The notes below the pieces were generated by a model. That model was not told the DNA's origin, did no database searches, and saw nothing but the letters and a program-made list of their open reading frames with translations. Shown one piece after another: positions 45,963-55,743 of a DNA stretch of 64,000 bases. Positions within the stretch are counted from its first letter, which is position 1; the number at the start of each line of letters is the position of its first letter. The stretch covers positions 372,001-436,000 of the forward strand of contig NZ_WRXN01000005.1 in assembly GCF_009758205.1 (NCBI RefSeq). The letters run 5' to 3'. A program made the translations under genes and the position numbers. This DNA comes from Chitinophaga tropicalis (GTDB lineage Bacteria; Bacteroidota; Bacteroidia; Chitinophagales; Chitinophagaceae).

Positions 45963-46472
45963 TTACTTTCCCTTGTTCGATCTGATCATGGCTCCATAAT
46001 CCATCTTACGGGCGAGGCCTGTTATGGACTGGGCTATACGTTTTGCTTTGGTTGGTTCTGTCTTAGCGCTTTCTATCCATTTCAGGAAGTAGTTCTGATG
46101 CCCTTTGGTGAGGCTGTTGAAGAAGGCCAGGGCCTCCGGATCGTCCTGCAGGCATTCCATAAATTCAGGGGAGGTGACCGGGTTGGGATTGTTATCCACC
46201 GCCAGCTGTACATCCAGCATGGCTCCTACTCTTTTGGCTATCCCTTTGCGGATGTCTGCGTTCAATGGCAGGATAAAGGAACCATCGCCCATAGGCAGTA
46301 ATGCCACAGCGGAGACAGCATATTTATCCAGCTTTCCTTTTACGCGGAAGACCTGCCTGTTGCCCGGCTTCAGCTCCCGGGCCACATCTTCAGGCACCAC
46401 AATGTACGTCCATCCTGACTTTTCTCCCTGCTGATGGTCAAATTTCAGTATGGACGTGGTATATTTCACCAT
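45963..46472 (-). CDS. YdeI/OmdA-like protein with DUF1905 domain
   Basis: 169 residues from the ATG at 46472. A DUF1905 beta domain (about 1-85: GWTYIVVPEDVARELKP ... VSAVALLPMGDGSFILPLNADIRK in part) precedes the OmdA/YdeI helical region (about 100-165: PEFMECLQDDPEALAFFNSL, HQNYFLKWIESAKTEPTKAKRI). Cytoplasmic, function not established. Divergent from the acetyltransferase gene, with a 38-bp intergenic region. Confidence 0.85.
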   Translation of the reverse strand: MVKYTTSILKFDHQQGEKSGWTYIVVPEDVARELKPGNRQVFRVKGKLDKYAVSAVALLPMGDGSFILPLNADIRKGIAKRVGAMLDVQLAVDNNPNPVTSPEFMECLQDDPEALAFFNSLTKGHQNYFLKWIESAKTEPTKAKRIAQSITGLARKMDYGAMIRSNKGK

Positions 46473-46510
46473 CTTTTTTTCGCTAAATTTAATACACATA
46501 AATTTAAAGT

Positions 46511-47011
46511 ATGCTTATTGCTGAAACGGCCCGCCTGTATGTACGATACTTTACCCTGGACGATGCCCCGTTCATATTGCAACTCTTAAACTCTCCCACC
46601 TGGCTTACTTTTATAGGCGACAGGAAAGTGCGCTCACTGGATGATGCCCGTAATTACCTGGTAAATGGCCCTATTGCCAGTTATGACAGGTATGGCTTTG
46701 GGTTATATCTTGTTGCGCTGAAAGAGGGGAATAAATCTATCGGCATGTCAGGGCTTATTAAAAGGGATGGTCTGGATGATGTGGATGTGGGGTTTGCGCT
46801 TCATCCTGATTATGAGGGGCAGGGTTATGCCTATGAAGCTACGGCAGCTGTTATGGACTATGGGCGCCATACTTTACAGCTGCCGCGTATTGTGGCTATT
46901 ACTACAGAAGAGAATAAGCATTCTATTGCCCTGTTGCAGAAAATAGGGTTACATCATGAAAAGATGATATTGTTGCCTGGCAATGAACGTGAATATATGT
47001 ATTTCAGTTAA
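46511..47011 (+). CDS. GNAT-family N-acetyltransferase (RimJ/RimL-like)
   Basis: 166 residues. N-terminal TARLYVRYFTLDDAPFILQLLN is typical of the RimJ/RimL group, and the acetyl-CoA pyrophosphate loop is HPDYEGQGYAYEA (about 97-109). Would transfer an acetyl group to an amine; the substrate cannot be told. It overlaps the convergent glgX stop by four bases. Confidence 0.9.
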   Translation: MLIAETARLYVRYFTLDDAPFILQLLNSPTWLTFIGDRKVRSLDDARNYLVNGPIASYDRYGFGLYLVALKEGNKSIGMSGLIKRDGLDDVDVGFALHPDYEGQGYAYEATAAVMDYGRHTLQLPRIVAITTEENKHSIALLQKIGLHHEKMILLPGNEREYMYFS

Positions 47012-49143
47012 TGCAGCAGTTTGTGTTGTAGCAGTACTACTGAGCGTGCGTCTACTTTTATCTGCTGACCGTTCTGATAAGTCTCTTTCCTGTCTGTGGG
47101 CTGTTCATGCGCTGTATCCAGGATCTTTACCCAGTCTGTGCTGTATTTTTCCGGTGGCAGTTTAAAGTCAAGCGGTTCGAAATGTGCGTTAAAAATGACA
47201 TAGAAATTATCGTCCACTATCAGTTCTCCTTTAGGTCCGCTGGCATGTAATCCTTTTCCGTTGAGGAAAATGGCCATGGATTTTGCGAAGTCATGGCTCC
47301 AGTGTTCATCGTTCATTTCAGAACCATCGGGCAGGAACCAGGCAATATCTTCTGTTCCGGTGCCTTTGATGGGTTGTCCCTGGAACCAGCGGCGGCGGCA
47401 GAATGCGGGATGCTCCTTCCGTAACTGTATGAGCCGGCGGGTGAATTCCAGCAGGTCTTTATCTGTGTTTTTCCAGTCTGTCCATGAAAGTTCGTTATCC
47501 TGGCAGTAGCAGTTGTTGTTGCCTTGCTGGGTGCGTCCGGCTTCGTCGCCCGCCAGTATCATGGGTACTCCCTGTGATAATAACAATGTGGTAAAGAAAT
47601 TCCGTTGTTGTTTTTTACGCAGGGCCAGTACTGCCTGGTCTGTGGTGGTGCCTTCTGCGCCACAGTTCCAGGAGCGGTTATTTTCGTCGCCGTCTTCGTT
47701 ATTGTCCTGGTTGGCCTCGTTGTGTTTGTCGTTATACGACACGAGGTCATACAGGGTAAATCCGTCGTGTGCGGTGACGAAGTTGATGCTTGCTGTGGGG
47801 CTGCGATAGTCGTTCTTATAGAGGTCTGAGCTGCCGGTGAATCTTTCGGCGAACTCGCCCAGCATGCTGTCTGCCCCCCGCCAGTAGTCGCGGATGCAGT
47901 CTCTGTATTTCCCGTTCCATTCTGCCCATCCCGGGGGGAATTTGCCTACCTGGTAGCCACCTTCCCCGATATCCCAGGGTTCGGCTATGAGCTTTACCTG
48001 TGAGATGACGGGGTCCTGGTGGATGATATCGAAGAAGGCGCTGAGGCGGTTCACTTCATGCAGCTCTCTTGCCAGTGTGGCGGCAAGGTCAAAGCGGAAA
48101 CCATCAACATGCATTTCTTCCACCCAGTAGCGGAGGCTGTCCATCATGAGCCTGAGTACGTTGGGCAGGTTGGCGTTCAGGGTGTTGCCGGTGCCTGTAT
48201 AATCCATGTAATAACGCTTGTCTTCCGTGAGCCGGTAGTAGGAAGCGTTGTCAATTCCTTTGAAGGACAAGGTGGGCCCCAGGTGATTGCCTTCACCTGT
48301 GTGGTTGTATACTACGTCGAGGATGACCTCTATTCCGGCGCTGTGCAATGTTTTTACCAGTTGTTTGAATTCCGTCACCTGTTCTCCGAGCACACCACCG
48401 GAAGAATAGCGGGCATCAGGTGCAAAGAAGCCGATGGTGTTATAGCCCCAGTAGTTTGTGAGGCCTTTATCTACCAGGTGCCTGTCGGCCACGAAGTGAT
48501 GTACGGGCATCAGTTCAACAGCCGTGATGCCTAATTCTTTTAAGTAACTGATGACAACGGGATGTGCCATTCCGGCGTAGGTCCCCCTGATCTCTTCCGG
48601 AATTTCAGGGTGCAGCATGGTGAATCCTTTTACATGTGTTTCGTAAATGATGGATTCGTTGTATGGTATCTTCGGCGCCTTGTCCCCTTCCCAATCAAAG
48701 TGCTGGTCAATGACAACACATTTGGGGATAAAAGCAGCGCTGTCTACATCGCTGAAGCTAAGGTCTTCATCTGCATGGCCCAGTTCGTAACCAAACAAGA
48801 CATCGCTCCAGCTGATAGTGCCAGCAATGGCTTTGGCATAGGGGTCTATCAGCAGTTTCTTTGCGTTGAAGCGATGTCCGTTCTCCGGTTCATACGGCCC
48901 ATGTACGCGGTAGCCGTATAGCTGTCCAGGCTTCAGACCAGGGATATAGCAATGCCATACCTGGTGAGAGCGTTCAGTGATCTTTATCCTGCTTACTTCT
49001 ACTTCGTCCTTTACGGTGTTGAAGAGACATAGCTCTACGCCGGTGGCATTGTCTGCATACAGGGCAAAATTCACTCCTTTGCCGTCCCATGTGGCTCCCA
49101 GAGGGTAAGGGCTTCCTGGATATACTATAGAATGTGGCTGCAT
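47008..49143 (-). CDS. glgX: Glycogen/alpha-glucan debranching enzyme GlgX, GH13
   Basis: 711 residues, normal for GlgX. An N-terminal CBM48-like domain (about 8-120: YPLGATWDGKGVNFALYAD) precedes the GH13 barrel. Catalytic triad candidates are the Asp in GFRFDLA (near 348), the Glu in LIAEPWDIG (near 385) and the Asp in VTAHDGFTL (near 457). It hydrolyses alpha-1,6 branches to release linear maltodextrins, the substrate of TreY nearby. It is 78 bp downstream of the GH13 alpha-glucosidase gene on the same strand. Confidence 0.93.
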   Translation of the reverse strand: MQPHSIVYPGSPYPLGATWDGKGVNFALYADNATGVELCLFNTVKDEVEVSRIKITERSHQVWHCYIPGLKPGQLYGYRVHGPYEPENGHRFNAKKLLIDPYAKAIAGTISWSDVLFGYELGHADEDLSFSDVDSAAFIPKCVVIDQHFDWEGDKAPKIPYNESIIYETHVKGFTMLHPEIPEEIRGTYAGMAHPVVISYLKELGITAVELMPVHHFVADRHLVDKGLTNYWGYNTIGFFAPDARYSSGGVLGEQVTEFKQLVKTLHSAGIEVILDVVYNHTGEGNHLGPTLSFKGIDNASYYRLTEDKRYYMDYTGTGNTLNANLPNVLRLMMDSLRYWVEEMHVDGFRFDLAATLARELHEVNRLSAFFDIIHQDPVISQVKLIAEPWDIGEGGYQVGKFPPGWAEWNGKYRDCIRDYWRGADSMLGEFAERFTGSSDLYKNDYRSPTASINFVTAHDGFTLYDLVSYNDKHNEANQDNNEDGDENNRSWNCGAEGTTTDQAVLALRKKQQRNFFTTLLLSQGVPMILAGDEAGRTQQGNNNCYCQDNELSWTDWKNTDKDLLEFTRRLIQLRKEHPAFCRRRWFQGQPIKGTGTEDIAWFLPDGSEMNDEHWSHDFAKSMAIFLNGKGLHASGPKGELIVDDNFYVIFNAHFEPLDFKLPPEKYSTDWVKILDTAHEQPTDRKETYQNGQQIKVDARSVVLLQHKLLH

Positions 49144-49221
49144 AATTTACGGATTGGCCTCCGCTCTTCCCGCCCATGCGGGGCACAGGCAGGGAAAAGC
49201 AGGAGTATGTTGAGTTAATAA

Positions 49222-51003
49222 TTAAAGAATTGGTTCACCTGATTCTTTTTCTTTTGTGTCAGTGTATTGTTTATAGAAAATTGTTTCCTGTTCCCTCAGC
49301 GGGGCAACATCAGCAGGCAGCGGGCCAAAGATCAGCGCCTGATAAGGCGCCAGTGTCACTATACTACCATCCATCTGAAAGGTGAGAAGATTGTTGACCA
49401 GAGGTTCCGTATCTACTTCATAGGGCAGTTGATACGCTACTTCTTTCGCAAAAAAGTTGAGGACTATCAACAGTTTCTCATTTTCCAGTGAACGGGTATA
49501 ACAATAAACCTGTGGATGATAGGCATCAAAGAGCTCATATCTACCATATACCAGCAAGGGCTTATGTTTGCGCAGCAATACCAGTTGCCGGAAGAACTGG
49601 AGAACGGAGCGGTCGTCCTTTTCCTGGGCTTCAACATTGAGGTAAGTGTGATCATCATTTATTTTCAGCCAGGGCTTTCCTTCTGTAAAACCTGCATTAG
49701 GTGTGGCATTCCATTGTAAAGGTGTTCTGCCGTTGTCTCTTGCACTTATCTGCTGATCTTTGAGGAAACGCTCCAGGTCTTCGTTCTGGCTTTGCAGGTA
49801 TTTGTACATGTTGATGGTCTCGATATCCCGGTAGTCTTCTATTTTCTTAAAGCGGATGTTGGTCATACCGATCTCATCGCCCTGGAAGAAAATGGGTGTA
49901 GCTCTCATGGTAAGCAGGAAGGTGATGAGCATTTTTGCAGAAGTATCTCTGAACTGTTCTGTGTCATTTCCCCAGCGGCTGACCATTCTTGGCTGATCGT
50001 GATTACCCAGGTAGATGGTTCCCCATCCATCCTGTTCAAATACCTGGTCCCACGCTGTGTATACCTTTTTCAGTTTAACAAGGTTGATGCCCCTGGGGTC
50101 AGGGCGTTTATAACCACTTTTCTCATACCCGAGCATCATTCCTTCAAAGTGATATAACATGTGCAGCTGTTTGCGGTCTTCTTTTACAAACAGTAATGCC
50201 TCGTTTATATCTATGCCGGAGGCTTCTCCCAGTGTGGTTACATCGAAGCCGTCGAGGGTCTGTTCGTGCATTTCCCGCAGGTAATCGTGCAGGTGCGGGC
50301 CATGGGCGTAGTAATTAGCCCAGTCATTGTCATACTTTACTTTTATTTCTTCCCGGACGTCAGGCCAGGTGGTGTCTTTAGAGATGTAGCAGATGGCGTC
50401 CAGCCGGAAGCCGTCTATGCCTTTTTTGAACCAGAAGCGCATCATTTCATAGATCTCCTGGCGGGTCTTTTCGTTTTCCCAGTTGAGGTCGGGCATCTTT
50501 TCGGAAAAGTAGTGCAGGTAGTATGAGTCTGTGGCTTTGTTGTATGTCCATGCGTTGCCGCTTATATCAAAGTGGCTGTGCCTGAAAGGAGGTTTTCCTT
50601 TTTCTGCAGGCCACCAGTGATAGTAGTTATAATACGGGTTGTTGCGGGATGTGCGTGCTTCCCTGAACCAGTAATGTTCATCGCTGGTATGATTTACCAC
50701 GAGGTCCATCAGCAGGCGGATGTTACGGTCATGTAGTCCTTTCAGCAACTCGTCAAAGTCTTCCATGGAACCAAACTCTTTCATAATGGAGTAATAGTCG
50801 CTGATGTCATAACCGTTATCGTCGTTGGGTGATCCGTAAACGGGATTCAGCCATACGATGTCGATTCCCAGTTGTGCCAGGTAATCCAGCTTTGAGATGA
50901 TACCTTTCAGATCGCCGATCCCATCGCCATTGCTATCTTTGAAGCTACGGGGATAGATCTGGTAAATAATCCCTTCTTTCCACCAAATATTTTTCTGCGG
51001 CAT
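49222..51003 (-). CDS. GH13 alpha-glucosidase / oligo-1,6-glucosidase
   Basis: 593 residues. Cytoplasmic GH13 enzyme of the oligo-1,6-glucosidase/alpha-glucosidase group: WWKEGIIYQIYPRSFKDSNG at the start, nucleophile Asp in GFRLDAICYI, acid/base Glu in TLGEASG and the third acid Asp in LGNHDQPR. The C-terminal beta domain is followed by about 25-30 extra residues (LREQETIFYKQYTDTKEKES) beyond the usual length. Cleaves glucose from short alpha-glucans; the preferred linkage is not decided by the sequence alone. Divergent from treZ across 169 bp. Confidence 0.92.
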   Translation of the reverse strand: MPQKNIWWKEGIIYQIYPRSFKDSNGDGIGDLKGIISKLDYLAQLGIDIVWLNPVYGSPNDDNGYDISDYYSIMKEFGSMEDFDELLKGLHDRNIRLLMDLVVNHTSDEHYWFREARTSRNNPYYNYYHWWPAEKGKPPFRHSHFDISGNAWTYNKATDSYYLHYFSEKMPDLNWENEKTRQEIYEMMRFWFKKGIDGFRLDAICYISKDTTWPDVREEIKVKYDNDWANYYAHGPHLHDYLREMHEQTLDGFDVTTLGEASGIDINEALLFVKEDRKQLHMLYHFEGMMLGYEKSGYKRPDPRGINLVKLKKVYTAWDQVFEQDGWGTIYLGNHDQPRMVSRWGNDTEQFRDTSAKMLITFLLTMRATPIFFQGDEIGMTNIRFKKIEDYRDIETINMYKYLQSQNEDLERFLKDQQISARDNGRTPLQWNATPNAGFTEGKPWLKINDDHTYLNVEAQEKDDRSVLQFFRQLVLLRKHKPLLVYGRYELFDAYHPQVYCYTRSLENEKLLIVLNFFAKEVAYQLPYEVDTEPLVNNLLTFQMDGSIVTLAPYQALIFGPLPADVAPLREQETIFYKQYTDTKEKESGEPIL

Positions 51004-51172
51004 AATAAGAGCTCTTTCGGGTTAATGCCTTTTCTCATAACAAAAATCCTGCACAGTCTGATTTACTAAGCGAGGTATATCATTTCACGCTCATTCTGTA
51101 GAAATAACGACGCACATTATCCACATTATAATAAGGGAGGATGCTGGCATATTATTTTCTGTTTTTCCGGAT

Positions 51173-52960
51173 ATGAACAATTATCCTTTTGCAGGGGCCG
51201 CTTTACAGGATAATGGTTCCTGTAAATTCAGTGTATGGGCGCCTTTCCGTGAAGATGTTAAATTATCTGTTATTAAACCGTGGCAAAAAGAGTATCCCAT
51301 GATAAAGGATGAGCTGGGCTACTGGCATGTCAGTGTACCTGATGTTCTTCCCGGCTTACAATATAAATATCTGCTGGATGATGATTTTCTGCTGCCGGAC
51401 CCGGCATCGCGGTATCAGCCGGAGGGGGTGCATGGTCCGTCGGTTGTGGTTGATACCCGTTATAAATGGAATGATAAAAACTGGAAGGGGATCCCGCTGG
51501 CGGAGATGGTGATCTATGAGTTGCATACCGGGACATTCACTCAACAGGGTAATTTCAAGGGAATGATATCCCGGCTGGGGCATCTGCGTTCAATAGGTAT
51601 TAATGCTATTGAGCTTTTACCCGTGGCACAGTTTCCCGGTACACGTAACTGGGGCTATGATGGAGTGTATCCTTTTGCGGTGCAGTATTCCTATGGTGGT
51701 GTGGAAGGGCTGAAAGATCTTGTGGATGCTGCGCATCAGCATGGTATTGCTGTGATACTGGACGTTGTGTATAATCACCTGGGGCCGGAGGGCAATTACT
51801 TTTCACAATATGGCCCGTGGTTTACTGATAAGTTCCGAACTCCGTGGGGGACTGCCATCAATTTTGATGATGCGTGGTGTGATGGTGTGAGAGCATATTT
51901 TATTCAGAATGCCCTTATGTGGCTGGAGGAGTTTCATATAGATGGATTAAGGCTTGACGCTGTTCATGCTATCTGGGATTGCGGGGCCCGGCATTTCCTT
52001 GAGGAGCTTTCAGCAGCAGTGGACCATCTTCCGAAACAGAAAATACTTATTGGTGAGGTGGATTATAATAGTCCGCGGTACATCACTACACGTGAGAAAA
52101 ATGGTTATGGCCTGCATGCGCAGTGGATAGATGAGTTTCATCATGCGTTGCATAGTCTTTTGACAGGAGAAAGGAACGGGTATTATGCAGACTTTGGGGG
52201 ACTGGAGCCGCTGGCGAAGTCGTTCCGGGATTCATATGTGTTTACGGGGCAGTATTCTTCATCCCGTAAAAGGTATTTCGGTATATCTCCGCGTCAGCAC
52301 GACTATCACCAGTTCGTTGTTTTTGCGCAGAATCATGACCAGGTAGGTAACAGGATGCTGGGTGAGCGGCTTTCTACCCTGATAACGTTTGAGGCGCAGA
52401 AGCTGGCTGCGGCAGTGATATTGTTATCGCCCCATGTGCCGCTTTTATTTATGGGAGAGGAATATGGAGAGAAGAATCCGTTCCAATACTTTACAGACCA
52501 TAGTGACCCGATGCTGATAGAAGCCGTAAGTAAGGGACGTAAGGCAGAATTTGCCTCTTTTGCATGGGAAGGAGAAGTGCCGGAGCCGCAGGCAGAGAGT
52601 ACGTTCAATAATTCTGTGCTGAGCTGGGATATTTCTGTTGTGATCATGGAGCTTTACCGGTTTCTGATCGATTTTCGCCGTACACGGGCAGCTATGAAAA
52701 ATACTGCCAGGGAAAGTGTGCAGGTGAGCACTGTTGAAGAGTTGCTGATAGTACAACGTGGGGGTACGGTATTGCTCCTATTTAACTTCAGCGATAAACC
52801 GGTTATATATCAGCATACAGATCATACCACACTCCTTAAAAAATTTGATTCTGCTTCTGTTTCCTGGAATGGCCCTGGTGAAACGGCACTCTCTGAAGTT
52901 ACTGCCGGCAGCAGTATATCATTACAACCACTTTCAGCTATTGTTTATGAAACCGCTTGA
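51173..52960 (+). CDS. treZ: Malto-oligosyltrehalose trehalohydrolase TreZ
   Basis: 595 residues. CBM48-like N-terminal domain (about 1-100: CKFSVWAPFREDVKLSVI), then a GH13 barrel with the family-typical VAQFPGTRNWGYDGVYPFAVQ, nucleophile Asp in GLRLDAVHAIWD, Glu in LIGEVDYNSPRYIT and Asp in QNHDQVGNR. Releases trehalose from the end produced by TreY. The treY ATG lies 14 bp inside its 3' end, so the two are translationally coupled. Confidence 0.95.
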   Translation: MNNYPFAGAALQDNGSCKFSVWAPFREDVKLSVIKPWQKEYPMIKDELGYWHVSVPDVLPGLQYKYLLDDDFLLPDPASRYQPEGVHGPSVVVDTRYKWNDKNWKGIPLAEMVIYELHTGTFTQQGNFKGMISRLGHLRSIGINAIELLPVAQFPGTRNWGYDGVYPFAVQYSYGGVEGLKDLVDAAHQHGIAVILDVVYNHLGPEGNYFSQYGPWFTDKFRTPWGTAINFDDAWCDGVRAYFIQNALMWLEEFHIDGLRLDAVHAIWDCGARHFLEELSAAVDHLPKQKILIGEVDYNSPRYITTREKNGYGLHAQWIDEFHHALHSLLTGERNGYYADFGGLEPLAKSFRDSYVFTGQYSSSRKRYFGISPRQHDYHQFVVFAQNHDQVGNRMLGERLSTLITFEAQKLAAAVILLSPHVPLLFMGEEYGEKNPFQYFTDHSDPMLIEAVSKGRKAEFASFAWEGEVPEPQAESTFNNSVLSWDISVVIMELYRFLIDFRRTRAAMKNTARESVQVSTVEELLIVQRGGTVLLLFNFSDKPVIYQHTDHTTLLKKFDSASVSWNGPGETALSEVTAGSSISLQPLSAIVYETA

Positions 52961-55463
52961 TACACCTATTGCGACTTACCGCTTGCAGTTACATGCAGGC
53001 TTTACTTTTGCCGATCTGCAGGATATTCTTGAATATCTTCATACCCTGGGTATATCTACTATATATGCGTCGCCTATCTTCAAATCTGCTCCCGGCAGTA
53101 TGCACGGGTATGATGTAACTGATCCGCATAGCATTAATCCTGCTATTGGCAGTATAGAAGAGTTGCGGGCTATCCGTAGCTGGTTACAGGAGCATAATAT
53201 GACCTGGCTGCAGGATATTGTTCCTAATCATATGGCATTTCATCCGTCTAATGCCAGGCTGTATGATGTGATGGAACGGGGACCACTCTCTCCGTATTAT
53301 GAGTACTTTGATATAGACTGGCAGCATCCGGATTCTGAGCTGGCGGGCAAGCTGATGACACCCTTCCTGGGACAATCTGCCGAGGCCTGTATAGAAGTTG
53401 GGGAGATCAGGCTGGCGGTTACTGATCAGGGGTTGGCAGTTCAGTATTTTGACACCTCCTTTCCGTTGTCTATCTCAGCTTATGATGTATTGCAGAGCGC
53501 CATTACTTCCAGCGACGCGCTGCCTATACAACGGTTGCTGGATGAGCTTTATCAGCAGGCCATGACAGGCATTCCCCTGAAAGTATGGGACCGTGTTAAA
53601 CAAAGGCTGATTGCACAGCATCCGTTATTGCCGGGATTTATTGAGAAGGTTAACAGTGATAAGCAGCTGCTTTCCAACATCCTGCAGCAGCAGTATTATC
53701 ATCTATGCAGCTGGCGGACGGCAGATCATAAGATCAACTACCGCCGGTTCTTTACTGTTAATGAGCTGATAGCCGTGCGGATGGAGCTACCGGCGGTATT
53801 TGAGGAGTATCATAAGCTGGTGCATAGCCTGTACCGGGAAGAGCTGATACAGGGGTTGCGGATAGATCATATTGACGGGCTGTATGATCCGGAGGGATAT
53901 ATAGATCAGCTGCGCAGGCTTTTTGGCAGCAACTGTTATATCATTGCTGAAAAGATACTTGAGAACCAGGAGTCGCTTCCTTCCAGCTGGGCGATACAGG
54001 GGTCCAGCGGATATGAGTTCCTTTCTTTTACCAATCACCTGCTGACGAGTAAAAAGGGCGAAGAGCAGCTGGTGAAGTTCTACCATTCCATGTTGCCTTC
54101 ATCGGGAAGTTACCAGGATATTGTATATGAGAAGAAACGGTATATACTGGAGCGTTATATGTCCGGCGAGCTGGACAACCTGGTGCGCTACATCTATACG
54201 CTTAAGCTGGCAGACGCCCGTATCAACCGGGAGTTGCTGAAAGAAGCATTGGCGCTCTTTATGATATGCCTGCCTGTGTACCGCCTCTACCCTTCTTCAG
54301 ATGAGATACTGCGTACCACCTTTGCCCGTATGCGTTCCATGAACCGGGAAGCGGAGGAAGAGATCATGCTGCTGGAGTCTTTCTGGGAAGAAGACCGACA
54401 GCTTTTCCTTCGTCGGCTGATGCAGTTTACTGGTCCGCTGACAGCGAAGGGCGTGGAGGACACTACTTTTTATGTTTATAATGCCTTATTATCCCATAAT
54501 GAAGTGGGTGATAGCCCTGTTTCTACAGTTAATTTTCATCAGCGGCTTGCCGCCCGTCAGCAGTATACGCCGGAATCGCTGAATACCACATCGACGCATG
54601 ATACCAAGCGAGGGGAAGATGGACGGTTGCGGCTGAATATGCTTTCGTTGTTTCCTGATCAGTGGAAAGAGCTCGTGTCCCAGCGGAGAGAGCCGAACAT
54701 CGATCCGAATGACGAGTACTTCATCTATCTTTCCATCATCGCCGGTTTTCCTGCAGATGGCGTCGTTACGCCTGAATTCGTAGAACGGCTGCAGCAATAT
54801 ATGGTGAAAGCCCTGCGGGAGGGTAAGGTCAATTCCTCCTGGTCAGCACCGGATACAGAGTATGAAGAGGCTTGTACCAACTTTATACAGCAGGCGCCTT
54901 TTGAAGAAATGCTGCCTTTTATAGGTCAGCTTAATCAGCACGCCTTCATTGCCTCCCTCGCACAGGCGCTCATCAAAATCACAGCACCGGGCATTCCCGA
55001 CATCTACCAGGGATGTGAACTATGGGATTACAGCTACGTAGACCCCGATAACCGCCGACCAGTAAACTATACTCTCCGGAAACAGTACCTCTCCTCACTC
55101 ATCCAGCAGGAGAAACAGGGTACAGTCCTGGCCTATATCACCGAAAACAGATCATTAGGCATGGAGAAGTTGTTCGTCACCTGGAAGGCGCTAACTTTCC
55201 GACGCACCCACCCCCAAATCTTCTTACAAGGAGACTACCTTCCCTTGCAGGTCAGTACCCCCGACGTCATAGCATATGCCAGGGTACATAGGCACTTGTG
55301 GGTAGTCGTCGTAGTCCCCCTGCCAGGGTTCCGCGACACCGCCTTCACAGTGTCATTGCCGTTAGATGCGCCCGTAGAGTGGAAGAATGTTTTTACAGGG
55401 GAAGAGGTCAGTCAGATTGGTTTTGGGAAGTTTCCGGTGGGGTTGTTTTTTGGGGGGGAGTGA
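52947..55463 (+). CDS. treY: Maltooligosyl trehalose synthase TreY
   Basis: 838 residues from the ATG at 52947 (MKPLDTPIATYRLQLHAGFTF), the canonical start of the family; the frame is open further upstream only because it overlaps treZ. GH13 with Asp in GLRIDHIDGLYDP, Glu in IIAEKIL and Asp in TSTHDTKRGED. Converts the reducing end of a maltodextrin to an alpha,alpha-1,1 linkage. From roughly 54950 to 55350 third codon positions become strongly C-rich compared with the rest of the gene, then revert (see findings). Confidence 0.95.
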   Translation: MKPLDTPIATYRLQLHAGFTFADLQDILEYLHTLGISTIYASPIFKSAPGSMHGYDVTDPHSINPAIGSIEELRAIRSWLQEHNMTWLQDIVPNHMAFHPSNARLYDVMERGPLSPYYEYFDIDWQHPDSELAGKLMTPFLGQSAEACIEVGEIRLAVTDQGLAVQYFDTSFPLSISAYDVLQSAITSSDALPIQRLLDELYQQAMTGIPLKVWDRVKQRLIAQHPLLPGFIEKVNSDKQLLSNILQQQYYHLCSWRTADHKINYRRFFTVNELIAVRMELPAVFEEYHKLVHSLYREELIQGLRIDHIDGLYDPEGYIDQLRRLFGSNCYIIAEKILENQESLPSSWAIQGSSGYEFLSFTNHLLTSKKGEEQLVKFYHSMLPSSGSYQDIVYEKKRYILERYMSGELDNLVRYIYTLKLADARINRELLKEALALFMICLPVYRLYPSSDEILRTTFARMRSMNREAEEEIMLLESFWEEDRQLFLRRLMQFTGPLTAKGVEDTTFYVYNALLSHNEVGDSPVSTVNFHQRLAARQQYTPESLNTTSTHDTKRGEDGRLRLNMLSLFPDQWKELVSQRREPNIDPNDEYFIYLSIIAGFPADGVVTPEFVERLQQYMVKALREGKVNSSWSAPDTEYEEACTNFIQQAPFEEMLPFIGQLNQHAFIASLAQALIKITAPGIPDIYQGCELWDYSYVDPDNRRPVNYTLRKQYLSSLIQQEKQGTVLAYITENRSLGMEKLFVTWKALTFRRTHPQIFLQGDYLPLQVSTPDVIAYARVHRHLWVVVVVPLPGFRDTAFTVSLPLDAPVEWKNVFTGEEVSQIGFGKFPVGLFFGGE

Positions 55464-55491
55464 AAAGATGTGAAGGTTTGCAGCCTTGGAG

Positions 55492-55575
55492 GCCCAGATG
55501 GCGAAATTGGTAGACGCACTGTGTTCAGGTCGCAGCGCTTGTAAGGGTGTGCTGGTTCGAATCCAGTTTTGGGCA
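55492..55575 (+). tRNA. tRNA-Leu (anticodon CAG)
   Basis: The acceptor stem GCCCAGA pairs with TTTGGGC (one G-T). The anticodon stem is CTGTG/CGCAG around the loop TTCAGGT, giving anticodon CAG. A long variable arm (leucine class II) and the T arm GCTGG-TTCGAAT-CCAGT follow. Discriminator A at 55575; CCA is not encoded. It lies 28 bp after treY and marks the left edge of an AT-richer accessory segment. Confidence 0.93.
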
Positions 55576-55582
55576 CTAACGT

Positions 55583-55616
55583 CTTACAAGTCATTGATTT
55601 GTAAGGCTTTCTCATT
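55583..55616 (+). terminator. Hairpin after tRNA-Leu
   Basis: A 7-bp stem CTTACAA (55583-55589) with TTGTAAG (55599-55605), then GCTTTCTCATTTT. Probable terminator of the tRNA transcript. Confidence 0.5.
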
Positions 55617-55743
55617 TTATTACATGTGGCAGATTTTTACGCATGAAGGAGGCTATATGTTTGGATTTTTATGTTTAAAGATATCTCCGTAAGCAAACAA
55701 TAACTAATTTTTCAATTTCTTGCATATTATCATTAGCTTTTCA

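Noticed and set aside
48019..48534. Plus-strand open frame antisense to glgX
   Set aside because: Shadow of the GH13 barrel coding sequence with no promoter or homology signal.
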